Under the pieces are notes generated by a model that was given only the letters and a program-made list of their open reading frames with translations, was not told the DNA's origin and did not search any database. From Capronia americana (Eukaryota; Ascomycota; Eurotiomycetes; Chaetothyriales; Herpotrichiellaceae), in contig JADWQD010000007.1 in NCBI GenBank assembly GCA_016110215.1, positions 1,116,001 through 1,180,000 on the forward strand: a stretch of DNA of 64,000 nt. Reading direction: 5' to 3'. How positions within the stretch are numbered: position 1 is the stretch's first letter; each line of letters begins with the position of its first letter. Below, piece by piece: positions 54,175-63,852 of this stretch. The translations under genes were made by a program, and so were the position numbers.

Positions 54175-55029
54175 ATGTCTTATCTATCAGGCAGAGTTGT
54201 ACGTTTCCACTTTAACCAAGACATGTCGCTCCTCTCGATAGCCACTAACCATCAAATACAGATCGCAATCACCGGAGGTGCTTCGGGCATCGGCTTGGCG
54301 ACGGCGAAGCTTCTGGCCACTCGAGGCGCCATATTATCGCTGGCTGATGCAAACGAGGTAAATCTTCGCGCGGCAGTCGCCCAGCTTCCTACTACGACAA
54401 GCAATACTGTCCTGGATGTCCGAGACTTTGGACAGGTTACAAGTTGGATTTCGCAGATCGTCCAGGAGCATGGAAGACTCGACGGAGCCGCCAATCTTGC
54501 GGGCGTGTCCGGGGTAGGGAGTCTGCTCAAGGATGAAACCGATGAGCTTTGGGATTCCGTGATCGCGGTCAATGCAAAAGGCGTGTTCAATTGTTTGAGG
54601 GCACAATTACCTTGTCTAACAGACAAGGGCAGTATTGTAAGCCTGCGCCCTATACTCCACCACGGCCAGAGGGCCCAAAGGTATTGACACTGATTCTAGG
54701 TAAACGCTGCGAGTGTCGCAGGCCTGGTAGGTTTGCAGTATGGAGCGGCTTATGTCGCCAGTAAGCATGCTGTCGTCGGTCTGACCAAAGTCGCCGCAAG
54801 GGAGAATCCGAACATTCGGGTCAATGCTGTTGCGCCGGGGGTGGTAGCCACACCCATGGTCAAAGAGGCAGAGAAACGTCTTGGTGGCCCAATGTTCTTG
54901 GACCGGCAGATTCAGGATCGGCAGGCAGATCCCAACGAGGTCGCCCAGCTCATTAGTTTTCTCCTCTCGGACAGTGCCTCCTTTGTGACTGGATCCATTT
55001 ATCCCATTGACGGAGGATTCACCACGTGA
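54175..55029 (+). CDS. short-chain dehydrogenase/reductase, three exons
   Basis: The ATG at 54175 gives MSYLSGRV, then an intron, then IAITGGASGIGLATAKLLA, which carries the T-G-x-x-x-G-I-G cofactor motif. LSLADANEVNL sets the cofactor preference at the Asp after beta-2, favouring NAD(H). GAANLAGVSG is the N-A-G region. A second intron joins GSIV to NAASVAGLVG; the catalytic Ser follows in NAASVAG, and AAYVASKHAVVG carries Y-x3-K. PIDGGFTT ends the protein, the usual D-G-G close of classical SDRs. It probably oxidises a secondary alcohol. The similar SDR at 59319 has the same cofactor and end motifs but no introns. Confidence 0.92.
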
Positions 55030-55663
55030 TTATTGTAATATTATTCGGAAAGCGAGCTTCAACAGTACACCCATCAAATATCCCGGGCCTTTGGCGCACG
55101 CTCCTACCAATAACTAGGTGTCTCGCTATTGTCCTGATTCCATAGATGGCGGCTGCCTCGACTTGGTTTTAGTCCGCCTTTTATCAGTTTCATGTCACCA
55201 GTTCCTTGGCAAGTGGTCGAATCCATCCTCCGCGGCCTGTTTATCGCTTGATCGTCGCCATGGCCACCTGACGAACTTTCCGGACACCCGGCTACTGCTT
55301 CAACACTTAGCTCCCTGGACATCTACTTTGATAAACCTTGAAATGGTAGAGATCGGGGAGCCGGAAGCGAGTGACCGCTTGCATTCTTTCCTATCCGCTT
55401 CCGCGAGTAGCTGAGAGAGATGAGTGCTAAACCCGACCGAGGCACCGGCAAGGAGCGTACCCATTTGACTGGTAACCGAGCCATCCACCAAGCTATGGCA
55501 TACAAACCAGGATGGTTCTGGAAGGTCAATAAAGCTCGCCCGAGGCTTCTGGCAAGGGCCTTGCTGTTTCTACACAGCACAGGTGCGTCTTGAGTACTCC
55601 TTTGTTCTCACCCTCCGCATTTTCTACGACCATAGCATGCCATCATTTTTGGGTCGAACCACA
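55030..55663. other. intergenic, promoter of the NmrA-like gene
   Basis: No gene is supported. Short frames on both strands show no family resemblance. The following gene starts at 55664, or at 55637 if the upstream in-frame ATG is used. Confidence 0.4.
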
Positions 55664-56700
55664 ATGGATTACACCGTCGGCATCGCTGCCATAAGCGGTC
55701 GAGTGTCTCTATGCATTGTCCAATCATTACTCAGGCGGAGTCCTGATGTTACCATCAAGGGCTATTGCCGACAACCTTCCAACCTCCCACAGCAGGCGAA
55801 GGATCATCCTCGCATCCACGTGACACAAGGCCAGTATGACGATGTGGACGGGCTGAGATCGTTCGTCAAAGGTTGTGATATTGTCATCTGTGGATATCTC
55901 GCCGACAACAACTCGATGGTGGATCTTCAAAAGCTTCTGATCGATGTGTGTGTCGAGGAGAAAGTACCTCGTTATATGGCTAGCGACTGGACGATCGAGT
56001 TGACGGCACTAGAACATAACGAGTATAGGAAAAAGGAACCCATGTTACAAATTATCGATTACCTAGAGACGGTCGACATCAAGCCGGTTCATATTTTAAA
56101 TGGTATATTCATCGACACACTGTTCAGCGATTTTCACTATTTCTGGGACCCTCGGGAGAAAAAGGTTCGCTATTACGGTACTGGAGATGAGGTTTGGGAA
56201 ATGTCGACCTACGAGAGCACTGCTGAATACACGGCAGCCGTGGCCCTGGATCCCGACGCTCATGGCTTTTTGAGATGTACGCAACTGGACCTGCCTCCTA
56301 CAATTCTTTCAACTGTTGACGGTGCGCAGTCCTAGGCGATCGACGCACGACCCATGAGATGGTGTCTGATCTGGAGGAGATCTACGGCTTCAAGCCATCC
56401 ACTGCGAACTTGGGCGATCTGGATTTTCTATACAAGCGAGCACATCGCAATGGCGAACAAAATGTTGTTCAGTAAGTTTCAATGCCTCCTTTTGAGTCTG
56501 CACATGTTGACTCTGATCCCAGAGCCGGAGCGTGGCTTATGCAGACGGGCAAGGCTCATCTGAGGGGTCTTGATAATGGTAGATACCCCGACATCAAGGC
56601 AGAAACCCTTCGAGACTACTTTAGGAAATACCCAGTGGACAAGATCGACACAGTCGTTGACAGGGTTGGCTACGAATGGAACTCTGGGGAGAAGCTGTGA
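55664..56700 (+). CDS. NmrA-like / isoflavone-reductase-type protein
   Basis: I start at the ATG at 55664 (MDYTVGIAAISGRVSLCIVQ); the ATG at 55637 adds nine residues. Two introns: one after HGFLR restores FLGDRRTTHEM, the other joins NVVQ to AGAWLMQTGKA, both in phase. The NmrA/PCBER fold is shown by VTQGQYDDVDGLRSFVKGCD, CVEEKVPRYMASDWTIELTA and KPVHILNGIFIDTLF. The N-terminal glycine motif is poor (GIAAISG in place of G-x-x-G-x-x-G), so cofactor binding is uncertain. Family members are NAD(P)H-dependent reductases or redox-sensing regulators. It may reduce a pathway intermediate or act as a regulator. A second NmrA gene with a proper motif lies at 57699. Confidence 0.87.
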
Positions 56701-56800
56701 GAATGACAAGATTGTCAGTATCACCGCTTTCCCTCGAGGTAGGAAGCGGGACTTTGTCTAGCAATCAGGAGCGTCAGTTGTCGTACCAGTATATCAGCTC

Positions 56801-57292
56801 TCAGTCCTTGAGCTCGATCTGCGAGAGGAAGAAGGTCTCTCCGAGGAGTGGTTCGAGCCAATATTCGTCGTACCGATTAAGCCTGGTAGCCCACGAGGCG
56901 TGTCCAGGGCCGCCGTCTTTGTTTACCATGCTGTCAATAAGAAGGAAGTCCCCGTTCTCGTCCCGCTTGAATTTGATTCCCTGCTTTTCGGCGCGCTCCG
57001 CCGACTCCCGGAGATTGGCAACACCGAATACCAATGAGAAGAATCCCTCGCCCCTTTCTCGAAGATGCTTCGAGAAGATAGAATCATCCGACGCATCCAG
57101 TGGGGCCAGCACCTCGATGCCGGCTTTCACTGACTGGCCCTGCACAATCCCGAATGCAGGCATGTCAACAGGCCCATCCCAGTCGGTGACTCCAAAGGCT
57201 TTGCTGAATTGATCAATCGCGTGGGCTATGTTTTCCTTGTGGTAGATAAAGACAACATGGTCGACGCGCTGGACGTTTTGTGGTGACGGCAT
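56801..57292 (-). CDS. VOC (glyoxalase/bleomycin-resistance/dioxygenase) fold protein
   Basis: A single exon encodes 163 residues from the ATG at 57292 (MPSPQNVQRVDHVVFIYHKE). The beta-alpha-beta-beta-beta units of the vicinal-oxygen-chelate fold are visible. VDHVVFIY supplies the first-strand His, IAHAIDQFSKAFG is the first helix, and GFFSLVFGVANLRESAERAE is the second unit. DEYWLEPLLG supplies the C-terminal Glu, giving a possible metal set. Such proteins are isomerases, lyases or ring-cleaving dioxygenases; the small single-domain form points to a lyase, isomerase or epimerase-like role. Substrate unknown. It is convergent with the NmrA-like gene at 55664, 100 bases apart. Confidence 0.88.
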   Translation of the reverse strand: MPSPQNVQRVDHVVFIYHKENIAHAIDQFSKAFGVTDWDGPVDMPAFGIVQGQSVKAGIEVLAPLDASDDSIFSKHLRERGEGFFSLVFGVANLRESAERAEKQGIKFKRDENGDFLLIDSMVNKDGGPGHASWATRLNRYDEYWLEPLLGETFFLSQIELKD

Positions 57293-57698
57293 CGTGTGAG
57301 AGGAAGCAGGGCGTGACTCAAATCAGCAAGGAATACCAGAAGCGGCCAGGAGCAACAGGTGGCGGCACGTCAATAGGCAAGGCTCGACAGGGCCATGCAT
57401 CTATCTGTATGGCTGCGGATACCTGCCTACATGTTATTTCATCGTGATTCTGATGGAGCCTACAAGATCCCGGGGTACCCGAGATCCGTGGAGGTTTCCG
57501 TGCCGGACGGGAGCCCAGTAAACCTCGGAGACAGGGCTCAGTCAGTCCCCCCAGATGATATCCACGCAAAGAAGAGTCGTTTCAAAATATGCGCCGAGCC
57601 GCATTACACTTTCTGGGGTGGATTAGACTTCAGGATACTCCGCATATTTCGTTCATTACAGGGCCTCAGGGCGTAGCTCATGCGAGTCCCTCGTCCGT
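57293..57698. promoter_or_regulatory. promoter side of the VOC gene
   Basis: No gene is seen in 406 bases. CCCGGGGTACCCG near 57470-57482, about 180 bases upstream of the VOC start, is built from the same CCGGGGTA arm as the palindrome at 5994-6012. Confidence 0.35.
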
Positions 57699-58967
57699 TT
57701 ATTCTGGTATTTGTATCGCCGAGTAGGGTTTTTTGGCTTCTCCCTTGATTAGCTCGTCAACAAAGTTGGCAAAGCTGATCCATCTGAAATCTGGGTACAA
57801 GGTCCTCGCATCGATATATCCCAAGTATTCAGCGTTCTCGGGCGTGTTGTCACCACGCAGATATTTGCTGGGTAAGTATAGAGCCTGGGCCAGTTTGACC
57901 TGGCGGGTCCAGTCCGTCGGGCTAGCGTGTAATGCTTCTCTCGCCGCTGCAATCGTGGCATATATGTCTATGGCTGATATCTTTCAGGAAGGGAGTCAAG
58001 ATGTTAGCGGCTAATTTGTACACAAGCTCAGAAAAGATTCGGTCATCGAAGTCTAACCCTCTCGTTGCTGAACCCTGCCCAAGCAGGTGATGTTCCGCCC
58101 GAGAGACTGGTCGATAGACAGTTGTTCTCGAACCATTGCAGACCAACCCCGTGTTCCGACGAACACTTGCATCGGATTCTCTCACACGAGGACGCGGACT
58201 TACCGGCTTGAGTTGCAGCTTTTCCCCCGTCTTCTCCTCAATGATGGCATAGATGTCGTTTTGACCTAGCACCTCACCGCACGCATACACCCGTTTATTA
58301 AGTGTACGGTCGTCTTTGATAATCTGCACCGTGATTCGTCCGACGTCTCTCTGGTGAATAAGCATGTTGGGCGTCGTACCCCCAGCATAGACTTCATTGG
58401 AAGGGTTGATAGCGGCGTATTCGAACCTGCCACTCGGGACGCGCGGAAAGCTGACTTGGTACCAATTACCAACGTCGATAATGGTGAACCCGAGCCGCTG
58501 CTGAAAGATATGATCATGCACCTCCTCTTTCCGGTCGCGCATATCCATGATCCCACCTCGGGGGCAGGGAGTGCCCCAATTACTGGGCAAGAAGCGTTTG
58601 ACGCCCGCCTGAACGGCGGCGTCGATAAGAGGTACCTGCAATGCAACATCGTGCGCGGTTATGGAACTGATGACTATGTCAACGCCCTGTAGCAGAGACG
58701 CAAGCCTTTCGACCGAGTCAGTGGATAGGTCGCCAGTCACGACCTCCAGGCAGTGTTCGTGGAGCCTTCGCGTGCCAGGCTTCCTGGCCGATGCCGCGCG
58801 AATGTAGCAAATAATGTCCTGTCCAAGTTAGAACCGCGGAAATAACTGTTCACTACAAGTGTTTTTATGGAAAATCATACAAAAGATCCATCCTCGATGA
58901 GCGCTTCGAGAATCGAGCTCCCTGTCTCACCTAAAGAGCCGAGCAAAAAGACCTTCTGTTTGGACAT
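57699..58967 (-). CDS. NmrA-like NAD(P)-binding protein, with a long second intron
   Basis: Three exons from the ATG at 58967 (MSKQKVFLLGSLGETGSSIL), with the NmrA glycine motif GSLGETG. The first intron ends at DGSF/DIICYIRAA. VVTGDLSTDSVERLASLLQG, AGVKRFLPSNWGTP and GFTIIDVGNWYQVSFP follow. The second intron, 57981-58203 (223 bases), joins KLQLKP to ISAIDIYATIAAAREAL in phase; it has no stop in one frame, so a naive call reads into it and loses the real C-terminus. The last exon holds DWTRQVKLAQALYLPSKYLR and DARTLYPDFRWISFANFVDE and ends SAIQIPE. The family reduces small aromatic or cyclic compounds or senses redox state. Confidence 0.87.
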
Positions 58968-59318
58968 TTTCCAGTGGGCTGAAGTGGTAGCAGGGGAGAG
59001 CCAGAAGTCTAGAGTACGACCGGTGTTGATGTGACTCGGTGTCCTCAGTGCTCTGCAACCATATGAGTCGTCAGCTGTAGTTCGAGAGTGGCTACCGAGG
59101 AACTCGGGCCTTGGTCCTGATCGCCCCGAATCGAACAACCCGTTATACCACACGAGCAATACACTTGATCCCTGACCCCCAGACAGTGGTGTCCATTCTC
59201 GAAATTGGTTGATATTAGGGCTTGGATCTCCATCACTTCTGGGGAAGTCGTAATCGTCGTTATCAGCTCTCCATAGGATATCTTATCGAACCACACAAGT
59301 CCTTATAATCTTACGAGG

Positions 59319-60101
59319 ATGCCGGGGTCCTTGTCACCATTTCCGTTTCTCGGGAAAGTCGCCGCGGTCACGGGAGCTGGGTCAGGGATAGGACTGGCCA
59401 CCGCACGAGTCCTGTATGCTCGTGGGGCCACCGTTGCTCTCTCGGACGTCAATGAACAAACCCTGACGGAGGCCGAGAAGCTTCTCAAACAAGAACCAGC
59501 CCAGAAAGGCCAGCAAATCAGCACTACGGTAGTCAATGTTTCGAAGGAAACTGCAGTGTTCGCCTGGATCGACAGCATTGTATCCCAATTTGGTCGACTT
59601 GACCATGCCGCGAACGTCGCCGGGATACCTCATTCACCCGGGCCTCTTGCTCAATGTACCAGCGAACAATATGATCAAGTTTTCGACGTCAATGTTCGTG
59701 GCCTGTTCCATTGTATGCGTGCAGAGCTGCAGCATCTGGGCCCGGGGTCGAGTATCGTGAATGTTAGCTCGGACGCGGGATTACAGGCGACCCTCGAGAT
59801 GGGCCTATACTCGGCGACCAAGAGTGCTGCGAACGCGCTTACAAGCTCCGGAGCTCGCGATTATGGCAAGAAGCAGATTCGAGTCAACGCCGTCGCCCCA
59901 GGTATAGTGATGACGGCTGCTACAAGCCGTCCCGATACCGCAATATATATCAAGCCAACCGTCGATGCCACCCCTTTAGGACGCCCCGGACAGCCGGAGG
60001 AGATAGCAAAGGCGATTTCGTTCCTTCTCAGTGACGAAGCGAGTTACATCTCGGGGGCAATTCTCCGAGTCGACGGGGGATACATGAGTTTCAGCCATTA
60101 G
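59319..60101 (+). CDS. short-chain dehydrogenase/reductase, single exon
   Basis: 260 residues from the ATG at 59319 (MPGSLSPFPFLGKVAAVTGA). TGAGSGIGLA is the cofactor motif. ALSDVNEQTL has the Asp after beta-2, favouring NAD(H). DHAANVAGIP is the N-x-A-G region and NVSSDAGLQATLEMGLYSATKS carries Ser and Y-x3-K. RVNAVAPGIVMTAATS follows, and ILRVDGGYMSFSH closes. It is a classical oxidising SDR; with its sister at 54175 it gives the second cluster two alcohol-oxidising or ketone-reducing steps. The absence of introns separates it from the other SDRs in the window. The start is fixed by the ATG directly after an AT-rich leader; no in-frame ATG precedes it. Confidence 0.92.
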   Translation: MPGSLSPFPFLGKVAAVTGAGSGIGLATARVLYARGATVALSDVNEQTLTEAEKLLKQEPAQKGQQISTTVVNVSKETAVFAWIDSIVSQFGRLDHAANVAGIPHSPGPLAQCTSEQYDQVFDVNVRGLFHCMRAELQHLGPGSSIVNVSSDAGLQATLEMGLYSATKSAANALTSSGARDYGKKQIRVNAVAPGIVMTAATSRPDTAIYIKPTVDATPLGRPGQPEEIAKAISFLLSDEASYISGAILRVDGGYMSFSH

Positions 60102-60654
60102 AACACGTCGGATCCCGATAACATCCCAATTATTGTGCTTGGATCACATGTCATGAGCCTGCCGATATACAAACAATTGCCAAGGTTTTCTGCCCCGAGT
60201 CCGACAGTCTCGACGGAACCCGAGGTGACATAGACTTCGTGATTGGCGAAGCGCTTCCGTTATGCCTCTCGTCAGGCTTTAACCTATTCCGTCGATATCT
60301 TCCCTCGCCAGGGATAGGAAGCGTCACAACAACCCTCTTTCATACTATTCAAAGTCCTGCTGTTTATACCCTATGTATTTATGCCGCTATGCGCAGCCTG
60401 AGCGCTCCCACGTCCGACTCGGACCGCGGAGGAGGAGGTTTCATGCTCATAACCCACACTAGCCGTATATAGGTCTCTCGCTCGGAAAAATACCCTGGCA
60501 AGAGTGCTGCGGAAAGGCAGAGTCATGTCTCCTGTAGGCTCGCTCCCACACGCGCCGGCTCCCTCCTATGATTGTGTCTAACCTACGATTCCTGTGAGCC
60601 AATTGCACCTCCGTTCTACGAAAGCCGTACATACAAGCGAGTGTTCGGAATACA
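60102..60654. other. intergenic, no gene seen
   Basis: 553 bases without a supported gene between the SDR and the hypothetical acidic protein. ATACCCTGGC and TATATAGG near 60465-60500 may be promoter elements. Confidence 0.35.
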
Positions 60655-61608
60655 ATGCCGGCTCCCATTGACCAGAAAATATCGCGTGACAGACTCCCGT
60701 CTCATGGCAAGAAACGGTTCAAAAGAGCGCCTAAAAGGGCGAAGCTTGACGACGACAGCAATCAGAATCTTTGTCACCCATCAAGACTGTCCGGGCGGCC
60801 TGTGCATTCGAGTCAACAGGACCAGCCAACACAGACATTGCGGACAGATGCAGCTTCCCCCCCCCATCTCTCAGCACCAAATCTCAATGGCGCGAATGCA
60901 AAGCCATGTCTACGCAGCTTGATCGAGCAGACGCTCCTGTGTGACTATCTCGCCAATCTCGGTTCCAGAGATCGATTTGGCTGTTCGCACTCCAAGGACT
61001 TCCAGTTCGGAACACAGTCTCAGGTTTTCACACCTCCCATGACCGTCTGGGATGACAGTGACACGACGGTCTCGTCATCTACACCTTGGATGACCACCAC
61101 CTCCTCTTTGCGAACTACGCGCGACTCTAGCCCAGAACGGTCTTTGGGTTTGTACGAGCAGCTTCATGCGCGACCATTTAGTCTCGTGATAGACGGCTTC
61201 CGGCTTACGGGCAACGAGCGCGATCTGTTGCATGACCTCCTAGATTCGACTTCGGTGGGAGACCATCCGTCCAGCGCAGGCCCCGGTTCGAAGCAGTCTC
61301 ATTCCGGAAGCGGAACCCAACTTGGAGACATCTACAATGGAGAGGAGGGTAGCAAGCGCACGATCTATCCCCATTGTCCGACATGGGCGGAAGAAATGAC
61401 GGGTTTCCAGCGTTATCCCGTTGACATACCGATCGTCAACGCAGACCCAGACCGCGAGGTGACTACAGCAGGGTCTTCTCCGTCATTCGAGGGGGATGAG
61501 CATGGAATCAAGGACGATAGGATTGCAGCTGAGTCCTGTGATCTCAGTATGGACGACTTTTTCGAGTTCGAGTCTGTTGCTTCAACACCGTCATCTCGCA
61601 GTCGGTGA
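60655..61608 (+). CDS. uncharacterised protein with a basic N-terminus and acidic tail
   Basis: A single exon encodes 317 residues (MPAPIDQKISRDRLPSHGKK). The start carries a nuclear-localisation-like cluster, KKRFKRAPKRAKLDDD. A Ser/Thr/Pro-rich central part with DDSDTTVSSSTPWMTTTSSL follows. The C-terminal half is acidic, ending DLSMDDFFEFESVASTPSSR, which looks like an acidic activation domain. One short conserved-looking core is FSLVIDGFRLTGNERDLLHD. No DNA-binding domain is recognised. A nuclear regulator or co-regulator is a fair guess; it is not a known family. It lies next to genes of the second cluster and 2.2 kb from the Zn2Cys6 gene. Confidence 0.55.
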   Translation: MPAPIDQKISRDRLPSHGKKRFKRAPKRAKLDDDSNQNLCHPSRLSGRPVHSSQQDQPTQTLRTDAASPPHLSAPNLNGANAKPCLRSLIEQTLLCDYLANLGSRDRFGCSHSKDFQFGTQSQVFTPPMTVWDDSDTTVSSSTPWMTTTSSLRTTRDSSPERSLGLYEQLHARPFSLVIDGFRLTGNERDLLHDLLDSTSVGDHPSSAGPGSKQSHSGSGTQLGDIYNGEEGSKRTIYPHCPTWAEEMTGFQRYPVDIPIVNADPDREVTTAGSSPSFEGDEHGIKDDRIAAESCDLSMDDFFEFESVASTPSSRSR

Positions 61609-62074
61609 GGTGGTGCTCTCGTTACCCATAGCGTGCTTTAGAAATTACACATTGTGCATTTCCCCGTGGAAAACAACTCAAGTTCATGCGGACACGGCTC
61701 CTCCTTGATCATCTATACTCAAACCATTGTCTGACGGCGTAGCATCGAAAAGCACACGTTGGAAGAGGTACATACTCTGTTCGTAGACCTGAGGTGCCGC
61801 CTGCGTTGAATGACCAAACCAAAACGGCAATGGTTTGCCGGCCGCAGCAACGTGATTGCTTTCTTCAGCCGCGGTTCGATCATTGAGCTCGGGTCAAAGG
61901 GGATTGAGAGTTCCGAAATCGGCCTTTCCGCATCAGCCGAAACAAATAGACCGTGCAAGGCGCCCACGAAGAATATCGGATGTTTCGTGCCACCAGCCCG
62001 CCTGAAGCCATAACGTCTGGAGGACTATCGACGATCTCTTGGACAACACACACTTGAACCTTGCTGTACGCCAA
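61609..62074. other. intergenic, no gene seen
   Basis: 466 bases between the hypothetical protein and the hydrolase. One short minus-strand frame (61719-61967) has no family resemblance. Confidence 0.35.
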
Positions 62075-63331
62075 ATGGTGGAGCTAGAACCCAATGGCCC
62101 TGCTCAGGCTCGGGGCGGTCCAAACTATGGTCATCTCTCGGAGATGGATCCTGCATTCGCGGAACTAAGAGCAGAAACAGACAAAACGTTTGCCGCCTTA
62201 TGGGCTCTACCGTTGGAAGAGTTCAAGAGTGCTTGGCTTACCGCGCCCGTTGCGTTGCCGGCGGATGTTCCACAGCCAGGAAAAGATTATGAGGTTGCCG
62301 ACACAGAAATGACTCTTGCAGATGGTGCCCGAATTGGTCTACGAGTCTATAAACCCTCGAATCCTCACGCGAATGCGGTCCTGGTCCTCAAAACCCATGG
62401 AGGAGGTAAGTCGCAGTCAATGAGAACTTTTTGGGCCCAATCTAAGCACAGACATCGGCAGGCTGGGTTGTTGGTAGCCACGAGATTGAGGAAGTTGAAA
62501 ATCGGCTCGTCGCCGCCAAAGGCAACGCCGTGGTTGTCAGCGTCGACTACCGGCTGGCACCAGAGTACAAGTTCCCTTATGCAGTCAACGATAGCTTCGA
62601 GGCTTTGAAATGGGTATGGTGTTGACTCATCCCCATCATTGTTCTTGCGGGCATACTTAGCAAACTTGCAGAGCAAGTCGAACGCGGCACGCTTAGGCAT
62701 CGATCCGGAACGTATAATCGTGGCCGGGGGGAGTGCGGGCGGCAACCTCGTAAGTCTCTCTCCTTGGAGCGCATGGACCGATCAGCGATGCTGAACTTTC
62801 AAAAAAGGCCGCCGTCCTGGCCCTCAAGGCTCGAGATGAGGGTGTGTCGGGCATCGTCGGTCAGATCTTGAACATCCCCGTCACCTGTCATCCTGACTTG
62901 TTCCCAACGGACAAGTATGAAAGCGGCAGTTTCGAGCAAAACAAAGATTCGAGTGTCGTCGACGCCCCGCGGATGAAATGGTTCTGGCAGCAATATCTAC
63001 CTACTCCGGCACCAGAGGTCTATGCCAGTCCGCTGCTGGCCAAAGACTTGTCCAACCTGCCACCAGCTCGTGAGTATCTCGGCGGAACAGGCTGTCAAAG
63101 GCGCTAACACCTCCCTAAGTGATACAAGTCGCAGGCATGGATCCGCTACGGGACGAGGGACTTGCCTACGCCCAGGCTCTCCAAGCTGCTGGGAATGTGG
63201 TTCATCTGAAGACGTTCAAGGGGTTGCCGCATGGCTTTTATATGTTTCCGCAGCTTCCACAGTCGGCAGAGTATTGGAACAACTGTGTTGAGTTTGTGCG
63301 AAACTTGGGGGGAAGCGGTTCGACAGGCTAG
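62075..63331 (+). CDS. alpha/beta hydrolase fold-3 (HSL-type), five exons
   Basis: The ATG at 62075 gives MVELEPNGPAQARGGPNYGH. Four introns are removed in phase. The first splits the oxyanion-hole motif, giving LKTHGGGWVVGSHEIEE on joining. VVVSVDYRLAPEYKFPYAV is the usual D-Y-R-L-A-P-E strand. Next, KW/SKSNAARLGIDPERIIVAGGS, then GGSAGGNL with the nucleophile Ser in G-x-S-A-G. VAGMDPLRDEGLAYAQAL carries Asp and FKGLPHGFYMF carries His, so the triad is complete. It ends GGSGSTG. It belongs to the same broad class as the esterase at 28673 but differs in exon layout and motifs. It probably hydrolyses an ester or lactone of the second cluster. Position of the first intron inside HGG makes automatic calls unreliable. 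Confidence 0.9.
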
Positions 63332-63852
63332 GGATCTCCGAGCGCAGGTCTGCTGGGCTCTGTGAGGACATAGTATGTATGTAGCCCAGGAGCACGTCTG
63401 ACCTTGAAGCACGCCCAGGGCATCTATGTGGCCCTGACTGGTTCAAGCGAAGCTCGATGACCAGCCGCTGGACATCGCATAGTATTACCCTCTACCCCAG
63501 AATCGGCCGTGTCGAGTGACCTCCTAAGCCATAACTTGTCCTCACGTGGCCAGCCGGTGCCAGCTGGGTACCAAGCACATCAGGTAATCAACCATTGGAC
63601 CCAGAGTGGAGGAGTGTGGGGAGTGCCTGGGCATCGTTCCCCGGGCCTGGTCGGGTGGGGGTGGTGGTGATTGGTCCGGCGCCTCCAGCTTTCCCCGCGG
63701 GGGAATCACGGTGAGGTGGCAATTCCCTGCCTCGAGCTCCTCGAGTCTTCCTCTCGAAAAGTCCTCCCCTCACTGGTACACTTGTGCAGTTTGCATTTAT
63801 CCTGGCCAGCGCAAAGCTCAGGGCATCTATTCGCTGCCAACATGTTGTCTCC
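63332..63852. other. intergenic, promoter of the Zn2Cys6 gene
   Basis: No gene is seen. CCCCGCGGGG near 63695-63704 is a short perfect GC palindrome about 150 bases upstream of the next ATG. Confidence 0.35.

Noticed and set aside
55638..56335. Apparent early stop of the NmrA-like gene at TVDGAQS, suggesting a frameshifted gene
   Set aside because: A consensus intron (GTACGC to GCGCAG) after HGFLR restores the frame and the conserved FLGDRRTTHEM text, so no frameshift is needed.
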